Origin: Kappaphycus alvarezii | Lineage: Eukaryota > Rhodophyta > Florideophyceae > Gigartinales > Solieriaceae | Direction of reading: 5' to 3' | Length of the DNA: 64,000 nucleotides | Assembly: GCA_002205965.3 (NCBI GenBank) | Contig: NADL03000528.1 | Span: 1-64,000, forward strand | Shown: piece by piece, positions 1-10,619 of the stretch | How the letters are laid out: each line of letters begins with the position of its first letter | Numbering within the stretch: position 1 is the stretch's first letter | Notes under the pieces: model-generated | Told to the model about the DNA's origin: nothing | The model's database searches: none | What the model saw: the letters and a program-made list of their open reading frames with translations, nothing else | Made by a program: the position numbers and the translations under genes

Positions 1-625
1 TACCCTATCAATCTGCAAACGAAAATCGAATGGCACCTTAATTAACAGAATTGTATCATGCGATCACAAGGACACTTAGAAAGACAGCATTCCATTCGAC
101 GTCTCTTCGCTAATCGTGACTGCTTGAGACGAAGAGCAACGGAGAGCTTCTTGAGAGCCCAATGTTCCTCATTCTTAGACACGCAGCGCAAGCTGAACTT
201 TCTAATACGGAATGCTTCTCCGCCTGGCTTGACCGTTCGATGCAGTCACACAGTTACGGAGGCCCAGAACCGTTTCTATTTTCTCCTTCCCTTCTCTCAA
301 AAATCCGTTTCGATTCCCCCGATATTAGTGACATACGACGAAGTATACTACCCTATCATTCACCCCATTGACACAGATGAGTTCCTTTGCTGTTGAACAA
401 CTGTAGAATGTGAAGAAGATGGTTGTCAAAGCTGCGTACCTTTAGGAATGAGGATTCAACCGGACCATATACGCATGGCCTCCACGAGAGAGAAATGACC
501 CGTTAGGCTTGCATCTCTTGTTAGTGGCTGCTTTTGTTCTAACTAAATCAGGTCGACTTTAGTACTTCACCTCAAATGCCGCATTGACGAAGACTTTTGG
601 GGTCAAACAGTCACGTTACAAAAAT
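1..625. other. no gene; repeat-derived sequence
   Basis: No credible coding region is visible. Short open frames here have no recognisable motif. Positions 246-365 resemble 1540-1660 (separate entry), so at least part of this stretch is repeat-derived. Confidence 0.5.
246..365 (+). repeat. diverged direct repeat, copy 1
   Basis: This stretch matches 1540-1660 in the same orientation. Shared blocks include CGTTTCTATTTTCTCCTT and TACCCTATCATTC. The intervening bases differ by substitutions and small indels. It is probably a fragment of an unidentified interspersed repeat, since the TACCCTATCA block also opens the window at position 1. Confidence 0.6.
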
Positions 626-677
626 AGGATAGGTCGGAAATATCTTCCAACAGTAAAACACCCAAACGTTTTCCTCG
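626..677 (+). repeat. LINE-B 3' terminus fragment
   Basis: The stretch reads GGATAGGTCGGAAATATCTT, then TCCAACAGTAAAACACCCAA and a C-rich end. It matches the 3' ends of LINE-B pieces at about 19025-19076, 57535-57600 and 62315-62370. Only the terminus is kept here, as expected of a severely 5'-truncated LINE copy or a decayed remnant. Confidence 0.6.
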
Positions 678-1414
678 TTACAAAAAGTTTACAGGTTTCT
701 TTCCCAGGGGCTGCAAATTTCTCCATATAGATGTCCAATTTGAAGACTATGCACATATAGGGAGGCTTAAGATTGTGGTAGATTTGAAAGATTTCCCTCA
801 AAAAGAATTAATTTTGGCACACTTGAGTTTGACGAGCTCGAATTTATGGGCGCATGGCTAAAGAATTGTCCCTCCGTTTCAATTACTCTTTATGAGACGG
901 GCAAATTGTCCACAACGCAGCCGTGCATGAGTGTCACCATCAGAGGGAACAGGACAGCGACTGCAATCGGGCTCACGGAATATCAGTCCTTGATAGGAAA
1001 GCTTCCGTACATTGGAAGAGAAACTGGCCCATTTTTTCCCTTCATTTCATGAGATGCTGCCACTGAATCCGGGAATCATCAGCTCTATCACAACCGTGCG
1101 CTAGATGCGACAGTCAAATCAGCGAAAACCAAGATCGCGGTCACCAACTAAAAGACCAAAACTGGATCCTTTTCAGCTCGAGGTTATGTCCTAGTCGTCT
1201 ATGCAGCAAATCGCTAACAAATCGAACGTTCGAGAAAGTATCATCGTGTCCAGGAGCAGTAGCAAATCAGCTCACGCAATCAGCCGCGTATTGAGGCTAC
1301 CAAGAAGATAAGCTTGCAGAAAGAGTACTGCGGAGCTGTTAGCCGATGTAGAAGCTGTTGATAAAGTTACTGAGCTCAAGCACTTCTTGGAAAAAATCAT
1401 ACGCCCACATAAGC

Positions 1415-1462
1415 GGAAAGGTTTGGGTGTATTACCCTTCGAATATATATCCGATCTATAAA
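1415..1462 (-). repeat. LINE-B 3' terminus fragment, inverted
   Basis: The sequence GGAAAGGTTTGGGTGTATTA followed by ATATATCCGATCTATA is the reverse complement of the LINE-B terminus seen at 57535-57600. It lies about 245 bp upstream of a plus-orientation terminus at 1660-1730. Confidence 0.55.
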
Positions 1463-1539
1463 AAGACAACGCTCACTATCGATTCGAAAAGTGTGTTCTA
1501 TATGTGCCCCAATTTAAGGATAAAGTATTCACAGGGTCA

Positions 1540-1660
1540 CGGAAGCGCAGACACGTTTCTATTTTCTCCTTTCCTTCTCTATAAACTCCGTTGAATTCCT
1601 CCCGCCAGAAGTGCCAGGGGACGAAGAAATTACCCTATCATTCTCCCTTATTTAAGAGAG
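1540..1660 (+). repeat. diverged direct repeat, copy 2
   Basis: This is the second copy of the repeat at 246-365, in the same orientation and about 1.3 kb away. Both copies run from an ACAGGGTCACGGA / ACAGTTACGGA block to TACCCTATCATTC. Confidence 0.6.
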
Positions 1661-1730
1661 CGGTTGTCTAGAAAACTATGGGATAGATCTGATGTATTTT
1701 TCAAAAGTAAAAACCCAAACCTTTCCCCCC
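1660..1730 (+). repeat. LINE-B 3' terminus fragment
   Basis: It contains CGGTTGTCTAGAAAACTATG, then GGATAGATCTGATG and AAACCCAAACCTTTCCCCCC. It matches the LINE-B termini at 57515-57600 and 62294-62370 and ends in the family's C-rich tail. Confidence 0.65.
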
Positions 1731-1768
1731 ATTTAAGAGAGCTAGAGGAAGCCAAAAACAAGATTCTT

Positions 1769-2214
1769 CTAGTGTTTATTGGACCGTAGTCCTCATATGA
1801 GGACTACTTTTAGCACTTCTTTCTCAATACAATATTTTTACCTCAGCGCATTTCTTGTCCCTCCTCATTAGTTAATGAGTGTACATGGCCGATAAAGACA
1901 AAATTTTCAAGATTTTTGATCTCGGTTAAGGCTAGAGCAATTTTACCTCACCAAAGTCGGCTCTTCGCAAGAAGTTGTGAAAACAACTTCATTTTGGAAG
2001 GAAATATAGTTCGTATTATCGTGGGGGGTTTCAGAAACGAATGCTCATGTACATTAAGACTTTATGTACTGTACCTTAGTGTAAAAAAACATTTCTGTAG
2101 TAAAAATCTCGGGCTTCCAAAAACTTTACCTTTCCAAAATGTAACAGAAACAGTCCTCATCTGAGGAAAAAGTGTGCCTCATATGAGGACAGTGCTATGA
2201 CGGATAGACACTAG
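1769..2214 (+). mobile_element. MITE-like element with palindromic terminal repeats, copy 1
   Basis: This is a 446-bp non-coding element, repeated in inverted orientation at 7850-8297. Its ends read CTAGTGTTTATT and AATAGACACTAG-like (GGATAGACACTAG), forming terminal inverted repeats. Just inside each end lies a palindromic core based on GTCCTCATATGAGGAC; at 1786-1807 the perfect palindrome extends to 22 bp. CTAG flanks both ends and could be a 4-bp target duplication; a TA duplication inside CTAG is equally possible. No transposase is encoded, so it would depend on an element elsewhere. Confidence 0.75.
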
Positions 2215-2843
2215 CTAGTATCGGAAAAGCGTTCCATGTTGGGTCACCACACTGCATTCGCTGGACCCTGAAAAAACTCGCCTCGCTGATGCGCCGACGA
2301 ATAAAAAGGTTGAAGCGGTGCAAAATCTCGATCAAGTGCTTCATTGCGGGCGGGCAGACCCAGACCTCGAATCTATAGGGGCATTTGGTACAGAACCGGC
2401 CCTTAATTGACCTACCAACCAATCTATACCGCAACAAAATGACAGGGAACTCGAGCAATGTGGTCTACTTGGAACAAACGTGGAGGAGTAAGCGGACTAC
2501 GCTGCAGTAAATTTATGGAAATTGAGCTCGGGTATGATGTTCGCCACGCCGCGTGCCACATGAAATCAACTGCATAATTTTGCAGTAATTTTACTCGGTA
2601 GCTCGGTCCAGTTGGCCGGACGAGCAATTTAAAAATAATTGGGGGGTTTATTATGATTTCTTAAGAATTGTACTGGAGGGTATGTTGTACAGATGTGCCA
2701 TGTGGAGGCTAAATGCAAGTGCTGCAGGGATGAAGGAGAGCCTCAACAGTATCAAGTATGTAATTATGAATGTTGTTTAAGTGCAAAAATGGTAATGGTT
2801 GCTTAGCGAGGGGCACAGTGTATCTCTGAAATTGTCATAAATC
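2215..2843. other. no gene seen
   Basis: Short open frames on both strands have no recognisable motif. This lies between the first MITE and the 3' LTR of the copia-type relic. Confidence 0.5.
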
Positions 2844-3256
2844 TGACGCGAAAATTCAAGGGATAACAATAGCCGACTGACGGTGTTAGTGGTGAGCCTG
2901 ATAAAAATTGTAGACGTTTTTCTAAGGGTAGAAAAGTTGCGTAAGTTGAAATAAAATTGTCGATGTTGTTATTTACTTCAGTTCCCAAGGGGAAGAGGCC
3001 TTTTGTAGATATTAGATGCCATTGACTATCTCTAGCAAATTTATAAGCTACTAACTAAACTTCCTAGCGCAAAGTCCTGCGGACGGTCCTAGAGACCATT
3101 ACGTTACAACATTCCTAACATGCAACGCTCAGATCACAAAAGAATAGGGAAAATTAAGACTACGTGGGATATGAACTGTATTAAGGGCAAGAAAGCAACA
3201 CAAAAGGACTATAGCTAATAAATAAATAAATCTTATATATCCCTATAACCTCAACA
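2844..3256 (-). repeat. 3' LTR of copia-type relic
   Basis: This is 413 bp and homologous to 7628-8486 once the MITE in that copy is removed. On the minus strand it begins TGTTGAGGTTATAGGGATAT, followed by a TATATAAG box, and ends with the complement of TGACGCG. The uninterrupted sequence AACTTCCTAGCGCAAAGTCC at about 3059-3078 is the empty site corresponding to the MITE insertion in the other LTR. Confidence 0.7.
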
Positions 3257-3654
3257 ATTCCTCTTTCTGTCCTAAACTGTTGATCTATCAATCGTTACTC
3301 ACGAAATACCCATTTTTTAACAGATAGATCACACCTAGCTGTTGTGGGGATGCAAGTCATTGCATCAAACTCTGCGATCTTCGTGAAGTCATCCGCAGGG
3401 TTGTCCGCCGTCCTTACAAATCCAGCATTGGATACATCATCTTTTTAATATGCATCTCTTACAGAAGTTATAACAGCAATGAGGCGTTTTGCAAAGTTTA
3501 CGAACTATTGGTGATAAAATCAAGTAGACTTTTGGACTCTGTAAACATTGAGAGTAGAATTTGGATTGCAAGCAAGGAATCAAGCTCGTGCGCAAACATG
3601 TAGCCATTATCGAAGGCATCAGCAAAAGTGTAACCTTCGGCGCCTAGTACAGAT

Positions 3655-3933
3655 CTAGTCAGTCTCCCAATTTTCTTTACTAGAATAACTCAGAATATTC
3701 CAAGTTCTTGTCTTGCCAGTGAGCAAAAAAATGTATCCAAATTGTGAAGTACTTTCGTTGCTGTTTGAAAAGGAAGATTCAGTATGTATTTTCAATCTTA
3801 TATAGTTTTTGCCCAGACTGGTATCTTTAGGTGAGGAAATAGGGTTGTTCTGCATTTTAATTACGAATTTGTTCAACTTTTCTGCAGATTCCACTGAGAA
3901 TTTTGTTTCAGTCATTTTCGCCTCCACATTCAA
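3655..3933 (-). pseudogene. copia-type RNase H-region relic
   Basis: A 92-residue minus-strand frame contains a segment of the type HTESSFSNSNESTSQFGYIF followed by LL and, later, ILSYSSKE. This is the serine-rich, SQxGYxxxL signature found in the C-terminal RNase H region of Ty1/copia-type polyproteins. It lies next to the 3' LTR, where this domain belongs. The frame is short and bounded by stops, so it is a fossil. The family assignment rests on motif resemblance only. Confidence 0.55.
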
Positions 3934-5769
3934 GGCAAATATAATTTTAGGCCTCTTATTTGTTCACCAAGGCAATCTATGCCTTTAAGATCTGTATTAA
4001 AAAAAAGGCGTCCATCAGCAGAATGCGTAACTTCGTAACATAACGTTCCTGACTTAACTCAATTCCATAATCAGTCCTCTTTACTCTGACACATGTTAAT
4101 GTTGTGTTATGCACTTCCTCTCTCCCGATTCAAGCTTATCAGGAGTCTTTTGTGGCATCTTAAAAGAATTCATTGTTTCCACAAATTAGAGAATATTACG
4201 TATATTTGCCAAGTATTCCCTGTATTCTTCCGTTTGTATGCTTTAAGAGGAGTACGAGATGTCAATCGGTTGACAATATGTCGAGATCTTTCTTCAGGTG
4301 CGAACTCATAGTGCAATTCCAATTGTGTCCTGAATCGGATAATAATTAAAGAGGTGTCAGTAACTCGAGTAACTGTTTCTCAGGTAATCCAAAGTCTTTT
4401 GTTGGTGAAAGGTAGACTTAGCCAATCATTCTTTGCGCTAATTGTAAGTAAGCCTGTTTAACGTCTTGAGGCTGAATCCTGAAATCGATTATTACATCAA
4501 TTGCAATTAATAAGCGTGCGAAATGGCCGTGGTTTCATGTCATAGATAGTTCTTTCTTTGTCCATATGAAATTGTACTACATATCTTTGTATATCTCTTT
4601 CCCATTGTTATTATTTTTGATTGACATAACGAATCTTCCAGAGAGGATATTGGCATTCTTTAGTATATATTGCCAAGCAACATTTTTCCAGGTATTTATT
4701 TCAGGAAGTCCTTCTATTTCTCCCTGTTTCGCTTTCAGAAACTCAGTATAATTGGATCTGAGATCTCTTAGATGTAGAAACTAATTGCGTTCGACTTCAA
4801 TAACTTCAAGATTTTTATAGTGTACCGTTTTAATTGATGAGAAAAAACATTAAACCATTGTTTCAATTGATATATCGAAATAAGCCTTTAACTGAGAGCG
4901 AAATTGTCGCAATTTCTTGTCATATGTGTCATTAAAGACTTGTCTGTCATTATTTTCCTTGATTTTGTAAGGTCATGTCCCCGTAGGTTTGGAATTTTAA
5001 CGATAGAATAGAAATTTATTTCTAATTTTGAGTTAATAGTCAGCGTTTTTTTGAAAACTGTGAAATCAGAGCGGTTCTGAGTCTGTGTTCTGAAAGGATA
5101 GTTTCCATCTTAGCTTTTTCCTATTGGAGTACCCTAAATTGTCGCATTTGATTCGGAGGATCATTTTTCATGACCTGAAACCTCTACAAACCTCCAAAGA
5201 CGTGTAAAGAGGGAACCAGTACTTCTGGGTTCCTAATATCTTTCGTGGCATTAATAACGGGACTTAGAGCGATATATTCTTCTACTCCAGGCTTTGAATG
5301 GCGAATCTTGTAATGAATACGACGTAACGGATCATGGTAAGGTTCAACGAAACCAATATAGTTCTGATTTTCAACACCAGATAGGCTAGTATTTATTTAG
5401 TTAGATTTTGTCAAATCTTTCCATTCTTTAGGGACGAATTGACTTGCCATGGTCCACTTTCATTCTATTAAGAAATCTAGTGAAAATTGTGACCCAGTAC
5501 TCCAGAGAAAAGAGTTTCGAACATATTTTGTACTTTGAATGTGAAATAATATATTATTACCGAAATGGGTTTCTGTATCCTAGAAATAATGTAAAGTATT
5601 CTTTCAAGAACACATAATATGGCGAGCTAACTATAGATTTGATATGATTTCATTGCGAGTAATAAACTGAAACGACCTGGGTTTCAGTTCAAAGGTCTGA
5701 CATGCGTGGCATTTTTTGTGCATTTCCAAAGACAAAACCACGCGTCCCAGGCGTTGCTCCCTCTGGTCA
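3934..5769 (-). other. internal region of copia relic, unreadable
   Basis: By position this should hold the integrase core and reverse transcriptase of the copia-type element. No open frame longer than about 70 residues and no RT catalytic motif was found on the minus strand. It is AT-rich and looks saturated with mutations. Confidence 0.4.
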
Positions 5770-6290
5770 AGCTCAACCAATCAGTTGTATAGCTTCGAGG
5801 CAGACGGATTGAAAATTTTTAAATGGGCGCGCTCTAATTGGGACTCTGTTAGGAGGATTTCAGAAATATTTCCATAAGACGTAAAGATGAACGTATTTGA
5901 GTGTGATTGGCATTGTCCACCCACATCTTTTGAGACGAGTAGGTTTTCAACGTTGTCGGTAACAAGGTCAAATTTGTCTAAAGCTTCTAGACCAATCAAA
6001 AATGGAATATCGGCATCAACTACTTCAAAGTTTAGCGGCATAACAGCACCGTCATGTGTTGGCATACGAGGTGCCGTCTATATAATTCTTGGAAATATTC
6101 CATTACCAAACTTGGAAGCAGTTCCCTCGTGCTTACTGTTTATCTTTTTCCCAGCTAGGTTACAATATGCCTTCGGTTGTGATTTTACACGCACTTATTT
6201 TTGAGCACCAGTGTCGAGAAAAAATTTTTGGAATTTATCTGCATTGGAGTGCTTAGGTAATTCGCTGTTTTTGACAGTTAATATCTCATG
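5770..6290 (-). pseudogene. copia-type protease and pre-integrase relic
   Basis: Read on the minus strand, positions 6205-6225 encode FFLDTGAQ, with the aspartic-protease catalytic motif DTG. About 50 codons later comes VVDADIPFLIGLEALDKF, the second conserved part of this protease family. Further on, LTESQLERAHLKIFNPSASK followed by LYN resembles the pre-integrase zinc-binding region that usually reads LHxxFGHPSxxxLYN. At least two in-frame stops separate the motifs, so the gene is dead. The order protease then integrase region, upstream of the RNase H relic, fits Ty1/copia. Confidence 0.65.
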
Positions 6291-7627
6291 GACCTTTACG
6301 TGTTCATTCCTCATTTTTCTTTCCTTCCATGGAAGAGAGACGATTTTTACGTTACAAATGGGAGGCTTGTCGATTTAACTTATAGTTTACCTTTTATTTG
6401 CTGTCCTGCAAGGATCACGAGCACAGGAGAATCCAATAACGGCAGATTGAAAATTCTCAATCTTGTGCCTTTCTGAACGGCAATGAGGTGGTGCTTGAGG
6501 AGTGAGCATAGAGATTTACTCGTGGAATTTTTCTATAGAATCATTCACGGTATAAGTAGTAGAGATATTCTGGCTAACAAAAACGTTTCGAAAGTAAGCA
6601 ACAATCCCGTTTTGCCTTGAGACAGTTATATTCTCTTTCCAGCACCATTTGGCTTGAGAATGATGCTCATAAATACCTTTCACATTCGTTATGTAGAATA
6701 TTTTGGCACTATCTGCAATAAGATGGTGGAGACACTTGATTTTTTCTTCATTGAGCATGTAATCCTGACGAGTATAATTGTATTCAGCTATGATCTCGTT
6801 ACAAAATTCAGCTAAGCTACTATAAAATACTTATTTTCTTCCCTGAAGCACATGGAGATGTAAGGCGGGAACTTCTCTTCTGATGGTGCAGGAGGTTGAG
6901 TGGACACTGGAATGAAAAATATAGGGCTTGGCGAGTCTAAATGGTAATCCGTTTGGTGACTCAAGAGAGCTGAAATATGCACCAGTTTGGTTTAATTATT
7001 TGCTGAAGTCACCTTACTGAGAATAGGTTACGGAAACGTCTTTGAAAGGACAGCGGACTCATGGCGGACGGTTGGCGCATTGCTTTCACGAAAAAAATCC
7101 ACTTACAAATGATCGAGGGATTTCCCAGAATCTGTCCCGAAAAACCATGTTGAGGGGAATTTTCTGGAGCAACTAAGCACTTCAGTCATCATCAGAGAGG
7201 TAAATACCCTTAACGTAATCTTTTTTGCAGTCTACTAGAGACTGCTGCAGTTCTGTGGTATTTATGATACCTTCACCAAAAATCATATTATCTTCCCCTT
7301 TTCAATAGCAAATTGATGGAGATTTAAAGCTCAGAGAATCTCCCAGTGTAAACCGATTTTTTTGTGGATTCTCTATTATTTTTCGCTCATTGTTTTCTTT
7401 TGATCCCATTGAAAACCCCTTCCTTTTTTCAAACTTCCACGAGCGTATCGTTTTTCTCATTGGCCACTGGATGGGCTTAAAAAAAGTTTTACAAATTACG
7501 AATTGTTAGTATTGAGCAGCTTACACGTGGCCCTAAACAACGCAGAAATAGAACAAATACGTATTTTTTACTATCGAGTAGCACATACACTTACATCTTA
7601 AATTACCCCGAAAACCGAAAATCCGGA

Positions 7628-8486
7628 TGGTCGGGAAAATTCAAGGGGAGATAAAAGCAGACTGGCGGCTTAAGCGGGGAGCCTGAAAAAACTGCAGACG
7701 TTTTTGGTTAGGGTAGACAGGTTGCTTGGATGAAAGAGAACTGTTGATGTTGTCTTTTTTGCTTCAGTTCCCAAGGGGGCGAGGCCTTTTATAGGCAATA
7801 GATGCCGTCGAATATCCCAAGCAAATCTATTTGCTACTAACTAAACTCCCTAGTGTCTATCCGTCATAGCACTGTCCTCATATGAGGCACACTTTGTCCT
7901 CATATAAGGACAGTTTCCGTTACATTTTGGAAAAGTAAGTTTCTTGGAAGCCCGAAAGTTTTAATGCAAAAAAGGATTTTTATGCTAAGTTACTGTACAG
8001 TAATTCTTACTGTACAAGAGCATTCGTTTCTGAGACCCCCCACAATAATACGAACTATACTTTCTTCCAAAATGAAGTCGTTTTCGCAACTTCTTGCGAA
8101 GAGCGGAAGCTGTTGAGGGAAAATTCCTCTAGCCTTAACCAAGGTCAACAAACTTGAAAATTTTGTTTTGATCGGACATTTACACCCATGAACTAGTGCG
8201 GAGGGGCAAGAAATGCGCTGAGGTAAAAACATTTTGTATTGAAAAAGAAGTGCTAAAAGTAGTCCTCATATGAGGACAATGGTCGAATAGACACTGGCCG
8301 ATAGTCCTGCGGACGGTCGTAGTGACTCTTACACTACAACATTCTTAGCAGTCATTGCTAAAAATACAATAGGATAGACAAAATATAGATTACGTAGAAT
8401 ATAAATCGTAGTAAGGGCAAAATAGCTTCACTTCAAGACTGTAAATAATATATAAACAAAAAATATTTATCCCAGTAACTTTGTCA
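7628..8486 (-). repeat. 5' LTR of copia-type relic, split by a MITE
   Basis: It is homologous to 2844-3256. Its total of 859 bp equals the 413-bp LTR plus about 446 bp of inserted MITE at 7850-8297. The flanks TTGCTACTAACTAAACTCCC and AGTCCTGCGGACGGTCGTAG match contiguous sequence in the other LTR, which confirms the insertion. Confidence 0.7.
7850..8297 (-). mobile_element. MITE-like element, copy 2, inserted in an LTR
   Basis: This is an inverted copy of 1769-2214, with terminal inverted repeats TGTCTATCCGTCATAG and TGTCTATTCGACCATT. Palindromic cores lie at 7874-7889 and 8262-8277. It is flanked by CTAG on the left and CTGG on the right. The related LTR at 2844-3256 has one CTAG at the matching place, so this copy arrived after the two LTRs existed. 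It is non-coding. Confidence 0.8.
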
Positions 8487-10185
8487 GAATGGTTCTCACA
8501 CTGAATACTCTGCAAGATGCACGCATGGTGAAGAATCGCATAAGGGGTATAGAAGATGGTGAACTACTTCAGACACTCTGGGTTACACCAAATTTGCGCG
8601 AACGGAGGGATAGTACCTTAAATTCAATAAGAAGTCATTCGCCACACGCGGCAGCGAGAGAAGTTGTGGGGAAAAAGGAAAAGAAGAAAAAGAAAAACTT
8701 AATCTTTCTGCGCCTAACCAATAATTCCACGCTAAATCGCTGAGTGGGCCTCGGTTTATGAGCTGACAACAGATAATTATCAGCACTGACCTCATTAACC
8801 CCACTGTTACACAACTTAGAAGCTCGACTATCTTCATTAGCGGCGATGCCATGTTCGTTGACGTCCCCGCTCTTTTGGGTCTGATTGACACGTTCGAATA
8901 TTCATCGAAGCCCGCTGACATTTTTTCGTCACGATTACTCGGAATCACGCCCTTTAATAAGCTGTAGACAACTGAAATATCCTGCGGCACCTTTGAATTG
9001 ACCATATCTACGCAGATTTGTACTTTGTGAGCCCTGATATACTTCATTAGGATACATATACATAAGCTTTACCGACTGTTTTCACACCCAACTGCAAAAA
9101 AAAATTAGGGGTTGTTAAAATGAGCGCGACAATAAGACCTCACTCCAGGCACGTGTAATGCATCACAGGAAATATCTGCAATGCTTGGCCCATACCAACC
9201 CATTCAGAAAGGTCCAAGTGGGTTCCATGCTGAAATTCATGGAAAGGATTCGAGATTAACAGAAGTTTGTTTGCTCGATATCAATCATATTATTGGGGAA
9301 CCCTCTGCATATCTTTTGCGGGTTTATTCATTCCATTGCTGCTAGATTACTACGTGAATTGTTGACTGAGACTTGGGAAAGCATTACTAGTTGATTATCG
9401 ATTTTTTACAATACAGGTCCCAAGCGGATACGAACAGATCAACAATTGCAATTACAACACTCGTTTGTCACTTGCGGTGGTGTATCGGTAGTGAATTTCG
9501 CAAAACCTGGCAGGTAGTCACATAATGCTCTCGGGATCAGAGATCGGTATCAACACCCGCTTCGCAATACCTTCCTAAAGTTCGGCAGGGTACAGACTAG
9601 TACTATTAATGCTTTTTCAATGTCAATGAATCCTCTAAAATACACCACCGAACCAGATTGATTCATCTCTTTTGTTTTTTTCTCGAATCATATCCGGGTA
9701 CACCCATTTTGGATGAACCACTGGTGCCGAATGTCACTTACCTGGGGAAGTAGTATGCAGGTGTGTGACTTGCACAGGAATCAAGACGATAGGGGGCGTT
9801 GGAGTTGTGCGAACCACGTGTACGCCTCGTGCTGGACTCAAGTGGAACTAAGTGTGATAAAAAATATAATTCGATGAATATTTATAATTTTAATTTGATC
9901 TAAGGAAATAAAATATGTTTCATACCCTTAATGGACACGTTTTCGTGTAGAATCTCCCCAAATTTGTGGCAACTAGGAACTTGCCAGTACGACTCTTGGG
10001 ATAAGCGAAAAGGCGCAGGTTCACCTGCGCTATTAGAGGAAAAAGATAAGTATATGTGACTTTCTATGCCGCATAGAGGTTTCTAGTGTTATTTTATCTC
10101 TGTTAAACTTTAATGATAGTGTGATGATGTCAAGTATATCTAAGGACGAAAAAGTAAGGCTCTCGAGGAAGAAAAGTGTATACTT
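8487..10185. other. no supported gene
   Basis: A 154-residue minus-strand frame at 8583-9047 is the longest open frame. It has two hydrophobic stretches but no recognisable domain, and I do not support it as a gene. The rest is AT-rich and empty by eye. Confidence 0.4.
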
Positions 10186-10189
10186 AAGA

Positions 10190-10515
10190 TCTGAAGTCAC
10201 CTGTCGAACTCACTGTAGAGGCTTTTGCGATTATTGGGACCGAGTCCACACGCGAGGTCAAGCGAGAAATTTCACGCTTATGCGCTTTCCGTTCGGTACA
10301 GCACCGAGCTACCCGCACGGCTGATGAAACTTTTGAGGTAAGGGATCTGATTCTTTGGAGAGAGAAACAGAATTACGACGCATTGGAAAATGTACCGGAC
10401 CTTTTGGAATCAGGGCTACAAAAATTGACAAGCGTCTCGTGGAGGTCCGATATGGGAGCTCCAAGATCCCCACTAAATCTTTCGTAATCGCAAAATTGAA
10501 GCACCACAGGTCATC
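10190..10515 (+). pseudogene. retroelement integrase C-terminal relic
   Basis: Plus-strand frames read STREVKREISRLCAFRSVQ, then a segment like DETFEVRDLILWRE, then, after a frame change, IGKCTGPFGIRATKIDKRLV. This order (basic helix, GDxVLVWRE-like strand, GPFxV strand) is the C-terminal tail of LTR-retrotransposon integrases. It is in the opposite orientation to the copia relic next to it and so marks a second, separate old insertion. The rest of that element is not recognisable. Confidence 0.45.
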
Positions 10516-10619
10516 TATCAGAGGAAGTCTTCTTGGATCTTTGGAGGCCATGTTACCCACTTTGACGAGAGAGATGGCCACGGTGTCTTGCTCACAAAAT
10601 TTTGGAACTTAATAACCCC

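Larger units (their letters stand above)
2844..8486 (-). mobile_element. degraded Ty1/copia-type LTR retrotransposon
   Basis: Two homologous direct repeats bound an internal region of about 4.4 kb. The internal region holds minus-strand relics in a plausible order: protease active site, pre-integrase zinc region, then a C-terminal RNase H segment near the 3' LTR. Both repeats start with TG and end with CA in the element's orientation. A purine-rich tract (AGAAAGAGGAAT) directly precedes the 3' LTR, as expected. Stops and frameshifts are frequent and no RT domain could be read with confidence. No clear target duplication was found, so the outer boundaries are approximate. Confidence 0.7.

Noticed and set aside
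8583..9047. 154-residue minus-strand frame as a membrane protein gene
   Set aside because: The hydrophobic runs are short and irregular. There is no family resemblance or supporting context.
9474..9562. tRNA-like stretch starting GCGGTGGTGTATCGG with a weak B-box-like GGTATCAACAC
   Set aside because: No consistent cloverleaf could be drawn and the B box matches poorly. At best it is a decayed tRNA-derived sequence.
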